A DNA stretch of 51,039 nucleotides from an uncultured Clostridium sp. (GTDB taxonomy: Bacteria; Bacillota; Clostridia; Clostridiales; Clostridiaceae): positions 1-51,039 of the forward strand of contig UQFE01000018.1 of the NCBI GenBank assembly GCA_900540255.1, written 5' to 3'. This document shows positions 1 through 11,419 of this stretch, piece after piece (within the stretch, counting starts at the first letter, position 1; each line of letters starts with the position of its first letter). The notes under the pieces were generated by a model, which worked only from the letters and a program-made list of their open reading frames with translations, had not been told where the DNA came from and did no database searches. Both the position numbers and the translations under genes were made by a program.

Positions 1-36
1 TTTTTCATCTCTAATTAATATTCACTTTTTAAAAGA

Positions 37-405
37 TCAATTATGCTCATCTCTATTAGTAGTAACTTTATAAAGTTCCGCCTTTGATTCTTGGAAAATT
101 TTATTACAACATTCATAGACATCTTCTATCTGCTCTTTTGATATATTATCTATATGTATCCCACAGCTCACAGATATATTTCCATTAAAACTATCTTTTA
201 TACTGTTTATAAAAATCTCTCCAATAATATAATCCTTATGATTTTTCAAAGAAATTGTTTTTATTCCCTCTTCTTTTGAATACACAGATATTGCTCCAAC
301 ATGAGGCTTATCCCCTCCTGTTACTACTGCACACAAATCATCACCTACGAATATTGCCTCTAATTTTATATTTATATTTTTATAACAACGTTCTATTTTT
401 ATCAT
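37..405 (-). CDS. LpdD-like prenylated-flavin chaperone domain protein
   Basis: A small soluble protein of about 122 residues. The segment GDDLCAVVTGGDKPHVGAIS is typical of the LpdD/gallate decarboxylase subunit D-like family. Members of that family are thought to help load prenylated FMN into UbiD-type decarboxylases. I chose the ATG giving MIKIERCY because AGGGAA lies at ribosome-binding distance; an in-frame ATG seven codons upstream has no such site. It is transcribed away from a LysR regulator, which is the likely controller. No decarboxylase gene is visible; one may lie beyond the left edge. The family call is from recognised motifs, and the biochemical role is inferred. Confidence 0.65.
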   Translation of the reverse strand: MIKIERCYKNINIKLEAIFVGDDLCAVVTGGDKPHVGAISVYSKEEGIKTISLKNHKDYIIGEIFINSIKDSFNGNISVSCGIHIDNISKEQIEDVYECCNKIFQESKAELYKVTTNRDEHN

Positions 406-506
406 ATAATTTTCCCTATTTCTCAAACTTTTTTAAAGTTACTACTATATACTCAAATTATATTTAACACTATCTTAATGAACAATTCTTTAATTAATAT
501 ACATTT

Positions 507-521
507 ATTCCATTTTGGAAT
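507..521. promoter_or_regulatory. Probable LysR-type operator
   Basis: ATTCCATTTTGGAAT is a perfect 5-5-5 dyad with the T-N11-A form used by LysR regulators. It lies between the two divergent genes, about 40 bp before a TATAAT at 562-567 that would serve the lysR gene. A further ATTCC occurs at 541-545. Assignment to this regulator is inferred from position. Confidence 0.5.
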
Positions 522-601
522 AAATTCGAAATATATGTCCATTCCTTAATAATTATCGTGATATAATATTAATATATTTCAGAAATGACGGTGATAAACT
601 T

Positions 602-1498
602 ATGAATATAGAAAGCTTAAAATACTTCTTAAGTGTAGAAAAATATAATAGCTTTTCTTTGGCTGCTGAAGAATTATGTATATCTCAATCTTCATTATCT
701 AAACATATAAAAAAATTAGAAAGTGAACTTAATTGTGTACTTTTTGAAAGATGTACTCGCCATGTTAAGTTAACAGATGCAGGTATTTCATTAAAGAAAT
801 ATGCTATAAATATAGTTAGTAATTATGATGAACTAATACTTGATTTAAATAAATTTACCTCTTCATTCCCTAAATTATCTATTGGATATATTCCAGTAAT
901 AAATCAATATAATATTGCAAAACTTATTGGAAGTTTTAAAAATACAGTTACTGATTTACAACTTACTTTCCATGAAGGAGAGCACGCTGATATATTAAAT
1001 TTATTATTCTCTCAAAAAATAGACTTTGCATTTTTAAGAAGTGACACATTAGATTATTCGAACTTAGATATTACTCCTTTAGCTCAAGATGAACTTGTGT
1101 TAATTGTTCCTAAATCTCATCCCCTTTCAAAAAGGAAGTATGTTTCTATTTCTGAATTATCAAATGAAAGTTTTATTTCCTTAGGAAAGAATTCTGGTGT
1201 TTATGATTTCTTTGTAAGTGAATGTATGAAAGCTTCATTTGAGCCTAATGTTGTTTGTTTTAATAGTAGAATAGAAAACATAATAGGACTTGTTTCAGCA
1301 GGAAAGGGAATTTCTCCTTTAATGAGAAAATCTGTAGAATGCTTTGATAAAAAAAATATTTCTATTGTCCTTTTAAAAGAAAAAATTTATAGCACCTTAA
1401 GCTTAGTACATCTAAAAGATAAGAATTCCTCAAAAGTAGAAAAAGATTTTAAAAAATTTTTAATTAATAACATACAAAAAAAGAACATCATTAAATAA
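602..1498 (+). CDS. LysR-family transcriptional regulator
   Basis: A 298-residue protein with an N-terminal winged helix-turn-helix (about residues 1-60, including FSLAAEELCISQSSLSKHIK) and a C-terminal periplasmic-binding-protein-like effector domain (about 90-290). Length and domain order are standard for the family. It diverges from the LpdD-like gene, and a dyad fitting a LysR site lies between them. It probably controls that gene and itself in response to a small molecule, perhaps an aromatic acid; the ligand cannot be read from the sequence. An intrinsic terminator overlaps its stop codon. Confidence 0.85.
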   Translation: MNIESLKYFLSVEKYNSFSLAAEELCISQSSLSKHIKKLESELNCVLFERCTRHVKLTDAGISLKKYAINIVSNYDELILDLNKFTSSFPKLSIGYIPVINQYNIAKLIGSFKNTVTDLQLTFHEGEHADILNLLFSQKIDFAFLRSDTLDYSNLDITPLAQDELVLIVPKSHPLSKRKYVSISELSNESFISLGKNSGVYDFFVSECMKASFEPNVVCFNSRIENIIGLVSAGKGISPLMRKSVECFDKKNISIVLLKEKIYSTLSLVHLKDKNSSKVEKDFKKFLINNIQKKNIIK

Positions 1499-1518
1499 CT
1501 TTAGTGATGTTCTTTTTT
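1477..1518 (+). terminator. Intrinsic terminator of the lysR gene
   Basis: The arms AAAAAGAACATCA and TGATGTTCTTTTT pair around a 14-nt loop and end in a T run. The lysR stop codon lies in the loop. The A-rich left arm would also give a U tract on the other strand. Confidence 0.8.
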
Positions 1519-1672
1519 ATCTTCCATATATCTTAGAACAAACTCTATTCTATCCATTGGCATTCGAGTAATTTCTTTATTAACTTTATATTTTCTTCAC
1601 CATTAGAACTTAAAATATATCTACTTCTCCTATAATGTATAAATTATAAAACTTATAACTATTTTATTAAAT

Positions 1673-2083
1673 TTACTTTCTACATCCTACCTTATTTTTC
1701 TTAACAACATCTTCAGTGCCTGCTTCAATAGCCTTTTCATAATAAGAAATTTTATGTTCAATTACACTCATTATTTTATTAAGCTCCTCTATTTGTTGTT
1801 TAACAACTTCTTGTCTTTTAAGAAATATATTTAATCTTTCCTCTAAAGTACTATCTCCTTCCAAGCACATATCCATATACCTCTTAATATCCCTTATTGG
1901 CATTCCTGAAGCTTTCATACAAGATATTATATCTAAGCTCTTTAAATCTTCTTCCTTAAATATACGAGTTCCATTTTCCTTTTTTTCAATAAAAGGCAAT
2001 AGCCCTTCTTTATCATAATAACGCAATGTTGGTACTGAAACCCCCATTTTTTCTGCAACTTGCTTAATTGTATATGTCGTTAT
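1673..2083 (-). CDS. MerR-family regulator (AdhR/NmlR-like), start codon apparently lost
   Basis: A MerR-family activator of about 136 residues. It has an N-terminal winged helix (VAEKMGVSVPTLRYYDKEGL) and a C-terminal dimerisation helix. A cysteine in DIISCMKASGMPI, about residue 55, lies where the redox-active cysteine of AdhR-type regulators sits, so an electrophile or aldehyde signal is plausible. Odd point: the first in-frame ATG (2045-2047) falls inside the HTH with no ribosome site. The conserved N-terminus TTYTIKQVAEK is encoded upstream, and the codon at the expected start is ATA (2081-2083), about 10 nt after AGGGGCGG. The gene therefore either uses a rare ATA start or has lost its ATG. 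It is the second gene of the dxs operon and probably acts on the operon promoter. Confidence 0.7.
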   Translation of the reverse strand: MTTYTIKQVAEKMGVSVPTLRYYDKEGLLPFIEKKENGTRIFKEEDLKSLDIISCMKASGMPIRDIKRYMDMCLEGDSTLEERLNIFLKRQEVVKQQIEELNKIMSVIEHKISYYEKAIEAGTEDVVKKNKVGCRK

Positions 2084-2114
2084 AAATACACCGCCCCTAA
2101 CATAAAATTTATAA

Positions 2115-3887
2115 TTACTCTTGATCTATTGCAGATTTAATATCATTAACTATTAAATCCTCTGTTAAATGATAACGCTCATATAATTCTTCTAATGGCA
2201 CTCTATCAGTAAATTCCTTTGTAGCACTAAAGTTTAATACCTTCATATTTTTATCTCCATAGAACCTTGAAATCTTTTCTCCAAATCCACCATCAAGAAT
2301 TCCATCTTCTAAAGTTATCACTAACTTATGATTATCTAATAATTCTGTTAACATTTGCTTATCAATTCCTGTAATAAATCTTGGATTTATTAATGTTGCT
2401 TTTATTCCAGTTTCACTTTGTAATTTTTCTTGAACTTTTCTTCCTAAATCATAGAATGAACCAAGTCCAATAATTGCAACTTCACTTCCCTCTATATTTT
2501 TTTCATAAGTATTTAAATTTTCAAAATTAGATTCAACCTTAACTCCAGTTGAAACAACATTTCCATTTGGTACACGTATAGCTACTGGATAATTTTTTTG
2601 TTCTATTCCCCACTCTATCATAGCAACATATTCTTCCCTATTAGTTGGAGCAAGATAAACTATATTTGGTATATTTGAAATTAATGGTATATCAAATATT
2701 CCTAAATGAGTAACATCTCCACCAGTTATTCCACCACCAGATACCATAATAAGAGCAGGATTATTATTTATTGCAAGATCTTGTGATAATTGATCATAAG
2801 TTCTTTGAACAAAAGAGCTTAAAATTGATACTACTGGTTTCCCACCTTGTGAAGCTATTCCTGATGCAAATGCTATTGCATGTTCTTCTGCTATTCCTAC
2901 ATCTACATATTGCTCCTTAAGGCACTCTTCTTTTCTAAAATAATTTAATCCAACTGGTCCAGGAGTTGCCGCTGTTATTGCTACAATCTTTTTATCCTCT
3001 TTAGCTTTTTAAACTAATAATTTCCCAAAAATATCTATATATCTTTCTGGAATTTCCACTTTATTTGCTTCCTTGTCTTCTAAATTAAATGGCATTATCC
3101 AGTGGAATAATTCCTTATTTTTTTCTGCATCTTCATACCCTTTACCTTTAATAGTATGAATATGGACTACAACAGGATGATCTATATCTTTTACCTTATT
3201 AAAGGCTTCTATTAATGATTGAATATTGTTTCCATCTGATACATAATAATATTCAAATCCTAAAGCTTTAAAGAAATTATTTTCTGAAATTCCATTACTT
3301 TCTCTAAGTTGTGCTAAAATTTTATATAATCCACCATAATTTTCTGCAATAGACATTTCATTGTCATTTACTACTATTATCATGTTTTTTCCTAATTCTG
3401 CTGCATTATTTAAGCCTTCATAAGCTTCTCCCCCACTTAAAGATCCATCACCAATTACAGCTATAATATTTTCATTTTGCCCTTTAACATCTCTTGCTTT
3501 AGCTAAACCACAAGCTAAACTAATTGAAGTAGATGTATGACCTACAATAAAAAAATCATGCTCACTTTCATGTTGAGAAGTATATCCTGTTATATCATAA
3601 AATTTTTCTGGATTAATAAAGTTTTCTTTTCTACCAGTTAAAATTTTATGTGGATATGATTGATGCGAAACATCATAAACTATTTTATCCACAGGTGAAT
3701 TAAAAACATAGTGCATTGCAATAGTTGCTTCTACCATCCCTAAGTTAGGTCCAAAGTGTCCACCTGTTTTACTTACTTTTTTTATTAATACATCTCTCAT
3801 TTCATCCGCTAATATGTTCAATTCTTCTTTATTAAGAGTTTTTAAATCCTTTGGTTCATTTATTTTATTTAAAATACTAACTTTCAT
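2115..3887 (-). pseudogene. dxs: 1-deoxy-D-xylulose-5-phosphate synthase, interrupted by an in-frame stop
   Basis: The whole 591-codon frame is open except for a TAA at codon 293 (3009-3011); there is no frameshift. DXS joins pyruvate and glyceraldehyde-3-phosphate in the first step of the MEP isoprenoid pathway and of thiamine and pyridoxal synthesis. Family marks are present on both sides of the stop. These include SHQSYPHKILTG near residue 75, the thiamine-diphosphate motif GDGSLSGGEAYEGLNN (146-161), GIAEEHA with the catalytic Glu near 335, and RTYDQLSQD. The stop separates the TPP-binding domain from the pyrimidine-binding domain, so neither half should be active alone. At about 590 residues it is shorter than the usual 620, resembling the accessory second DXS of some Firmicutes. 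It precedes merR by about 30 bp. Confidence 0.85.
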
Positions 3888-3979
3888 ATTTTTCCTCCTA
3901 ATATGCTATCTCTAAATTAAATTGCTTCTAAAATTCAATAAATATACCTTCCATATTGTTGAATTTCTTATATGAATTT

Positions 3980-4010
3980 ATCTTAAGAGGTAAAGTTAAC
4001 TTTAGGTCAA
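3980..4010 (-). promoter_or_regulatory. MerR-type promoter of the dxs-merR operon
   Basis: On the minus strand TTGACC (-35) and TAAGAT (-10) are separated by 19 bp, the stretched spacing characteristic of MerR-activated promoters. The spacer and -35 flank hold a dyad centred on AAAGTTAACTTT (arms GACCTAAAGTT and, on the other strand, GAGGTAAAGTT). Because merR is the last gene of this operon, autoregulation is likely. Confidence 0.75.
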
Positions 4011-4089
4011 TACATTTTTAAATAAAAATTTTTATGCTCAATTATTTAATTTTAAATATTTACATTTGTAAAGTGTATTATATAAAAGT

Positions 4090-4132
4090 AAAAAATAAGG
4101 AATCACCTTGAAGTATCTTCAAAGTAATTCCT
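4090..4132 (-). terminator. Intrinsic terminator of the bglP-bglA operon
   Basis: A 16-bp stem with a 3-nt loop (arms 4117-4132 and 4098-4113, two G-U pairs) followed on the minus strand by TATTTTTT. It separates the beta-glucoside operon from dxs. Confidence 0.9.
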
Positions 4133-4176
4133 ACAATTTTATATAGTCATAATATTAACTTTTATACTATATTTCT

Positions 4177-5631
<1,455 letters not shown>

Positions 5632-5653
5632 CTAGTATATTTTACTTCATTTT

Positions 5654-7564
5654 TTACTGTGTTTGTATACTTAATTTTTTTAGATTAATTATTGATTTTC
5701 CATTTTCAACTTCTTCATTTATGCACAATTGTTTATCTTCATAATTATCTGCATTAGTTATTACTACTGGTGTAATTAAAGAATATCCTTCCTTTTCTAT
5801 AGTGCTCTTATCAAACTCTAATAATAAATCTCCTGCTTTTACCCTTGAATTTGCCTTTGTTTTAACATCAAAGCCTTTACCAGCCATCTTTACAGTATCC
5901 ATACCAACATGTATTAATACTTCTACTCCATCATCTGAAAGTAATCCAATTGCATGTTTAGTATCAGCTATAAATTCTACTACTCCATCAAATGGGGCAT
6001 ATACCTTATTATCAACAGGTTCAATTGCTACACCTTTTCCCATTGCTCCTGAAGAGAATACTGGATCATTAACTTTTGCTAATTCTATTACCTTACCAGA
6101 TATAGGACTTTTTACTTCTTTAATCTCCATGCTTAAAACTGCTTGATTATTATTAACATTTACATTATTATCTTCATTATTTTGATTTGTTTCTTTTTCA
6201 CCAACACCAACTAATTGAACAAGTATAATTGCTCCAAAGAATGATATAGCAGCTCCTATTAACATTCCTATAATAGATTTTGAATTATCTGGAGTAATAG
6301 CATTTACAACTGTTAAAAGACCTGGAAGTCCTGCATATGCATAATAAGCTATATTAAAGAATGATCCAACTACTGCTCCAACTGCCCCTGCAATACATCC
6401 ACATATAAACGGTTTCTTAAATCTTAAATTTACTCCATATATTGCTGGCTCAGTTATACCAAATATTCCTGTAACACCAGCTGATAAAGCCATATTCTTA
6501 GTTTTCTTATTTCTAGCTTTTATAAATACTCCAAAAACTGCTCCTGCTTGAGCTACAACTGCCATTGTTTGGAAAGCTTGGAATGTATCCATACCATATA
6601 AATCATAGTTTGCTAAACACATTGGTGTAACTCCCCAATGAACTCCAAAAATAACAACTATTTGCCATAAACCACCAATAACTGCTGCTGCAACTGCTGG
6701 TGCAAAATTATATAAAGCATTATATCCGTTTGCTATTCCTGTAGCTAATGAATCTGATAATGGTCCTATTGCTAGTATAGTAAGTGGAACCATAACAAGC
6801 ATACATATAAATGGTGTAAATAATGCCTTAACCACCTCTGGTAATCTCTTATCTACAAACTTTTCAACATAAGATAATAACCATACTAAAAATAATGGTG
6901 GTAAAACTGATGATGTATAAGTTGTTTCTGCTAAACTAATTCCTAAAAACTTAATACTTTCTCCACCTGCTATTCTTGATGCTATTTCTGCCCAAGTTGG
7001 ACTTACTAAAGCTGCACAACATGCTACTGCAATAAAAGTGTTACATTTAAAATGCTTAGATGCAGTTATTGCTATGAATATTGGTAAGAATGTAAATGGC
7101 GCCCAAGACATAAAGCTTAATACTTCATAAGTACCAGTACTTGAAAATGCCGGATTAACCATATTAGTTAATATTAAACATCCTTGTAATATACCAGCCG
7201 CTGCTAATATATATATAAATGGTGCAAACACCGCTGACATAGTTGCAATTACTTTACTTAAAATACTTGTTTTAGGTTCATCTCCATCTATAGCATTGCT
7301 ATCTAAATTAAGCTCACTTGCAACTTTATCAAAAACTTTTCCTACATGTGTTCCTATAACAACTTGAAATTGTCCTGAATTTTCAACAACTGTTATTACT
7401 CCAGTAAGAGCTGAAACGTTTTCTTTTGCTTCATTAGTTGTTTCCTTTAAAACTAATCTAAGTCTAGTTGCACATCTTGATGCTTTTATAATATTATTTT
7501 TTCCGCCAACAGCATCTATTATATCTACTGCTAACTTTTCATAATCACGAACTGACTTTGACAT
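5654..7564 (-). CDS. bglP: Beta-glucoside PTS transporter, EIIBCA
   Basis: A 636-residue fused PTS permease. The order is EIIB (residues 1-90, phospho-cysteine in SRCATRLRL near 31), EIIC membrane domain (about 105-460), a linker rich in Asn, and EIIA of the glucose/beta-glucoside type (phospho-His in LIHVGMDTV near 552). It takes up and phosphorylates beta-glucosides. I set the start at MSKSVRDYEK because GGGGGA lies eight bases upstream; the frame extends 11 codons further without a ribosome site. It is divergent from a GntR regulator and sits behind a consensus promoter overlapped by a dyad. Confidence 0.92.
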   Translation of the reverse strand: MSKSVRDYEKLAVDIIDAVGGKNNIIKASRCATRLRLVLKETTNEAKENVSALTGVITVVENSGQFQVVIGTHVGKVFDKVASELNLDSNAIDGDEPKTSILSKVIATMSAVFAPFIYILAAAGILQGCLILTNMVNPAFSSTGTYEVLSFMSWAPFTFLPIFIAITASKHFKCNTFIAVACCAALVSPTWAEIASRIAGGESIKFLGISLAETTYTSSVLPPLFLVWLLSYVEKFVDKRLPEVVKALFTPFICMLVMVPLTILAIGPLSDSLATGIANGYNALYNFAPAVAAAVIGGLWQIVVIFGVHWGVTPMCLANYDLYGMDTFQAFQTMAVVAQAGAVFGVFIKARNKKTKNMALSAGVTGIFGITEPAIYGVNLRFKKPFICGCIAGAVGAVVGSFFNIAYYAYAGLPGLLTVVNAITPDNSKSIIGMLIGAAISFFGAIILVQLVGVGEKETNQNNEDNNVNVNNNQAVLSMEIKEVKSPISGKVIELAKVNDPVFSSGAMGKGVAIEPVDNKVYAPFDGVVEFIADTKHAIGLLSDDGVEVLIHVGMDTVKMAGKGFDVKTKANSRVKAGDLLLEFDKSTIEKEGYSLITPVVITNADNYEDKQLCINEEVENGKSIINLKKLSIQTQ

Positions 7565-7614
7565 ATCTATTCCCCCATCACTTTTATTACTGCACAATTA
7601 AATTATATACTTAA

Positions 7615-7643
7615 ATTATAATTGTACCAGTATAATATGTCAA
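7615..7643 (-). promoter_or_regulatory. bglP promoter with GntR operator
   Basis: On the minus strand TTGACA and TATAAT, both perfect consensus, are spaced by 17 bp. The spacer holds the dyad ATTGTAC-CA-GTATAAT (7621-7636, 6 of 7 arm positions paired), a HutC/TreR-type operator placed to block polymerase. Confidence 0.8.
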
Positions 7644-7735
7644 TATTTTTTGAAAACATTTTTTATGATTTATTTCAATTTTTCTTTATGATATACTTAA
7701 TATATAAATACATTAGAATAATAAAGGGAGTATAC

Positions 7736-8443
7736 ATGCTTAAATATCAAATAATTGCAAATGAAATAGAACATAATATTTATAGTAATAACCTTCCTCA
7801 AGGAACTAAATTGCCTACAGTAGAAACCCTTGCTTCTGATTATAAAGTAAGTAAAAGCACTATTGTTAAAGCTATAGAAGCTCTAGTATCCAGAGGAATT
7901 GTTTACCAACTTCAAGGAAGTGGTATTTTTGTTAGAAGAAGAAATCGTAGTGGTTACATAGACTTAAATATAACTGAAGGATTTACTAATTCTTTAAAGG
8001 AATTTACTGTAACATCAAAGGTTTTAGAATTTGATTTAATACCTGCTAATGAGGAAATTGCCGAATTAATAGAATGTAATATTAACGATTCTGTTTATCT
8101 AGTTAAAAGACTACGATATTTAAATGATGAAATAATGTGTTATGAAGAAGCCTATTATAAAAAAAGTATAGTTCCTTTTCTTACTAAGGAAATTGCAAAA
8201 GGATCTATTTTTAAATATCTAAAAACAGCCTTTAATTTGAAACCAGGCTTTTCTGATAGATATCTTCATATAGAAAAATTAAATGATAAAGTTGCTAATA
8301 TATTAAACTTAAACCCAGGTGATCCTGCAATGGTTGTTTTAGAGCAAATATACCTACCATCTGGTGTATCATTTAATGCTTCAAAATTAGTTTATAATTA
8401 TAAAAACACTCAATTTTTTCTTCAGTCATCATATGAAAAGTAA
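7736..8443 (+). CDS. GntR/HutC-family regulator of the beta-glucoside operon
   Basis: A 235-residue repressor with an N-terminal winged HTH (LPTVETLASDYKVSKSTIVKAIEAL, about residues 25-50) and a C-terminal UTRA ligand domain (about 80-230). The start is the ATG following AAAGGGAG; the longer frame upstream has no ribosome site and a low-complexity hydrophobic translation. It is divergent from bglP, whose promoter contains a fitting operator. It probably represses bglP-bglA until a phosphorylated beta-glucoside binds UTRA. The ligand is inferred from context. Confidence 0.9.
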   Translation: MLKYQIIANEIEHNIYSNNLPQGTKLPTVETLASDYKVSKSTIVKAIEALVSRGIVYQLQGSGIFVRRRNRSGYIDLNITEGFTNSLKEFTVTSKVLEFDLIPANEEIAELIECNINDSVYLVKRLRYLNDEIMCYEEAYYKKSIVPFLTKEIAKGSIFKYLKTAFNLKPGFSDRYLHIEKLNDKVANILNLNPGDPAMVVLEQIYLPSGVSFNASKLVYNYKNTQFFLQSSYEK

Positions 8444-8450
8444 TTTTAAA

Positions 8451-8492
8451 ATAAAAAATAGCTGTATCAGTTTAATTTACTCTGATACAGCT
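8451..8492 (-). terminator. Terminator between gntR and the GH3 gene
   Basis: Perfect 11-bp arms AGCTGTATCAG and CTGATACAGCT with an 11-nt loop. On the minus strand they are followed by ATTTTTTATTTT, so this ends the GH3 transcript. On the plus strand it may also slow transcripts leaving gntR. Confidence 0.85.
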
Positions 8493-8517
8493 TATAACTA
8501 TATATTATTATAAATTT

Positions 8518-11300
8518 TTAAAATGGTATTTTACCATCTTCAACAAACCTTATAACTATCCTATCAATTTTTAAACCACTTGCCCCAAAATATAATTTAA
8601 TATAATGATTTGTACCAAAAACAAATCCTAACTCTCTAACCTCAGTAATCCATTTTCCATTAGTTCCTCTAACAGTAATCATATGTTTTAATACATTATC
8701 ATAATAAATTGATAGTGGTAATTGAGCTAATGGTCCTTGTTCACTTTTCATTGTTACTTCAATATTATAAATTCCCATCTTATTTAAAGAAATTCCAAAT
8801 ACATTTACGTCTCCCTTATGATTTAAAAATTTACTTCCCTCAATTACAATATCATTGCTACCTTCATTAGGATAATAATATCTAATATCTTTTATTGAAA
8901 CATTCTCATCTTCACTTTCATCAATTCCCTTTAAATCCTCACTCTTTATTAATCCTAATTCATGTAACATAGCTTGTGATTTCAAAATAAATTTTAATAT
9001 ATTTTTAGCATTTCTTTGTAAATCACTTCTTGTAACTTCCCCTAATTCAAACTTTTCCTTAACATTATCATTTTCTGGAGTTTCTAATGAATTTGATACA
9101 CACATATATAAATCATTTTGTGCTATTACCATAGGAGCTTTATTTTCTCTTTTTGATTTTTCGCCCTCAGTATTTGCTTCTGCCCACCAATCTGTCATTA
9201 CTATACCATCAAATTCCCATTCTTTTCGTAAAATAGTAGTACATAAATCATAATTCCCTTCAGTCCATATACCATTTATAGGATTATAAGAAGTCATAAC
9301 AGAACGAGCTTTTCCTTCTTTAATTGCAATTTCAAAACCTTTTAAGTAAATTTCACGAAGAGCTCTTTCTGATACTATGGAATCTACAAATCTTCTTGAA
9401 GTTTCTTGATTGTTTGCACAAAAATGCTTAATAGTAGCTGTAGCTCCAGACTCTTGAATTCCTAAAACTTGTGCAGCACTAATTTTTCCTGTTAATATAG
9501 GATCTTCTGATATATATTCAAAATTCCTTCCATTTAACGGATTTCTATGAATATTCATTCCTGGTCCTAAAAGTGAATCTATTTTATTTTTACACAATTC
9601 TATTCCAGTCATTTTATAAAGCTTTTTAACTAAATCAACATTAAATGTACATCCTAATGCAGTTCCATTTGGTAATGAAAATGCTTTTGTTCCACAATCC
9701 ATTCTTATACCTGATGGTCCATCAGCACAACATGCAACAGGTATTCCAAAGTTTCTTAATGAATCAGTTACACCACCAAATGCAGCTGCAGTTCCTGGTG
9801 TAACCTTTGGACTACACATTCCTTCTCCTCTAAACATATAAATTAAATCGTTATAACTTAATTGTGCTATAAATTCATCTAATGTTATCTTATTTTCAAA
9901 TACATCTTTAAGCTTATATCCCCTATCCCCAGTATAAATTATTTCTTTATCTCTATTTTTTCTTATTCTTTCTAATAAGTTAATTGTCCTTAATGTAACA
10001 TCTTCACTTCCCATAATAATTTCATTATTTTCACTTAAAATTGGCTTAATTCTTTTAAATTTATTTACTGGGGCACATGCTTCTTCTAAGTTTTCTAAAA
10101 TATTAAATTTTTCTTCATATTCACCACAACTTTGAGCTTCTCTAACGTTTTTTCCACAATAAATCTTATAAATTCCCTCTTCTAAAATATAACAAGATTT
10201 ATATCCTGATATACCACAATCATCATAAGATGCTATATAAGATTTAGGTATTTCTACTATTACTTTTTCAAAATTTCCTGGCTTAATAATATTAGTTTTT
10301 GTAAATCCTCCTAATATCCTTAAAGGTTTTCCTAACTTTCCTTGAGGTGCTTCAATATATACCTGAACAACTTCCTTACCTGACATATTTCCACTATTAG
10401 TAACTTTTGCTTCCACAGTTATTTTTTCATGATTTACATTAACCAAATTAGCTTCAATTTCAAAGCTTGTATATGACAATCCATAACCAAAAGGATAAAT
10501 AACCTTCTCTTTAGCAAATGTTTCAAAATATCTATAGCCTAAATAAATATCTTCTTCATAATAATTCTTTTCATTATTACCAAAGTTTTTAGTAGATGGA
10601 TAATCTTCTATACTCTTAGCAATGGTATCTGTTAACCTTCCACTTGGATTTACCCTTCCAGTTAAAACATCAATAACTCCATTTCCACCTTCTTGTCCTC
10701 CTTGCCATACATAAAGTACTGCTGCTGGATTATACTCATCAACCCAATTCATATCTATAATATTTCCAACATTTAAAACTACTATTGTTCTCTTAAATGC
10801 CTGACTAACCTTTTTTATCATACCTTTTTCAATATCAGTTAATAAATAGCTTCCAGGTTTATTTTTATTATCTTCATCTTCCCCTGCTGTACGTCCTATT
10901 ACTACTAATGCTACATCATTTTTTTAGCTACTCTTATTATATAATCTTCTAATTCCATTTCCTTTTGTGACCATGGAACATTTCCCCAACCTTGTCCTTC
11001 ATCATATGGATTTTCTTTAATCCATTCACTATATATTTCTAATAAATCCTCATCTAAAACTATATCACTTTCATTTCTTAAAGCATCTAATATAGTTATT
11101 ACATATCTTGTGTTTACTAATCCCCCTGACCCTAATCCACTTTTATAATAATTAAAAGCACTTCGTCCAAGCACTGCTACTTTATCACCGCTTTTTAATG
11201 GAAGTGCATTATCATCATTTTTTATTAATACACAACTTTCTGCAACTGCTTCTCTTGAAAGCCTTGCATATTCTTTTAAATCTAAGCTATATTTCCCCAT
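8518..11300 (-). pseudogene. Circularly permuted GH3 beta-glucosidase, frameshifted
   Basis: One gene of about 927 residues split by a -1 shift in a T7 run (A7 on the coding strand) at 10919-10925. Adding one A restores RVAKKNDVALVVIGRTAGED and joins the 129-codon front to the rest. Domains run in permuted order: the GH3 C-terminal alpha/beta sandwich first (LIKNDDNALPL), then fibronectin III-like, then the GH3 N-terminal barrel. The barrel has GPSGIRMD, KHFCANNQE and the nucleophile Asp in GIVMTDWW. A C-terminal tail of about 130 residues looks like a beta-sandwich. This permuted order is known in some gut anaerobe GH3 enzymes. There is no signal peptide, so it is cytoplasmic and would act on short beta-glucosides. 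As read, the catalytic barrel is cut off from the gene's start. Confidence 0.85.
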
Positions 11301-11419
11301 AATATCCTCCCTTAAATCCTTTTTATACCCTATAACAATTTATATGTTTTACTTTCACTTTATATTATATCATCTGTATTTCCATAAATTTATCACTATT
11401 TAAAAATTAAAGTTACATT

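Noticed and set aside
1519..1672. A 30-codon stretch on the minus strand (KVNKEITRMPMDRIEFVLRY) sharing the lysR terminator hairpin.
   Set aside because: No ribosome site, no recognisable family, stops in every frame just upstream; it could be a remnant but is too short to call.
3009..3011. Programmed readthrough of the TAA in dxs.
   Set aside because: UAA followed by A is an efficient stop context and no slippery or readthrough element is visible.
7622..7735. A longer N-terminus for the GntR regulator.
   Set aside because: It would overlap the bglP promoter and operator, has no ribosome site and encodes a low-complexity hydrophobic stretch.
8518..11300. Two separate GH3 proteins from two genes.
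   Set aside because: One added base joins them into a full-length permuted GH3 with all domains; neither part has a complete fold alone.
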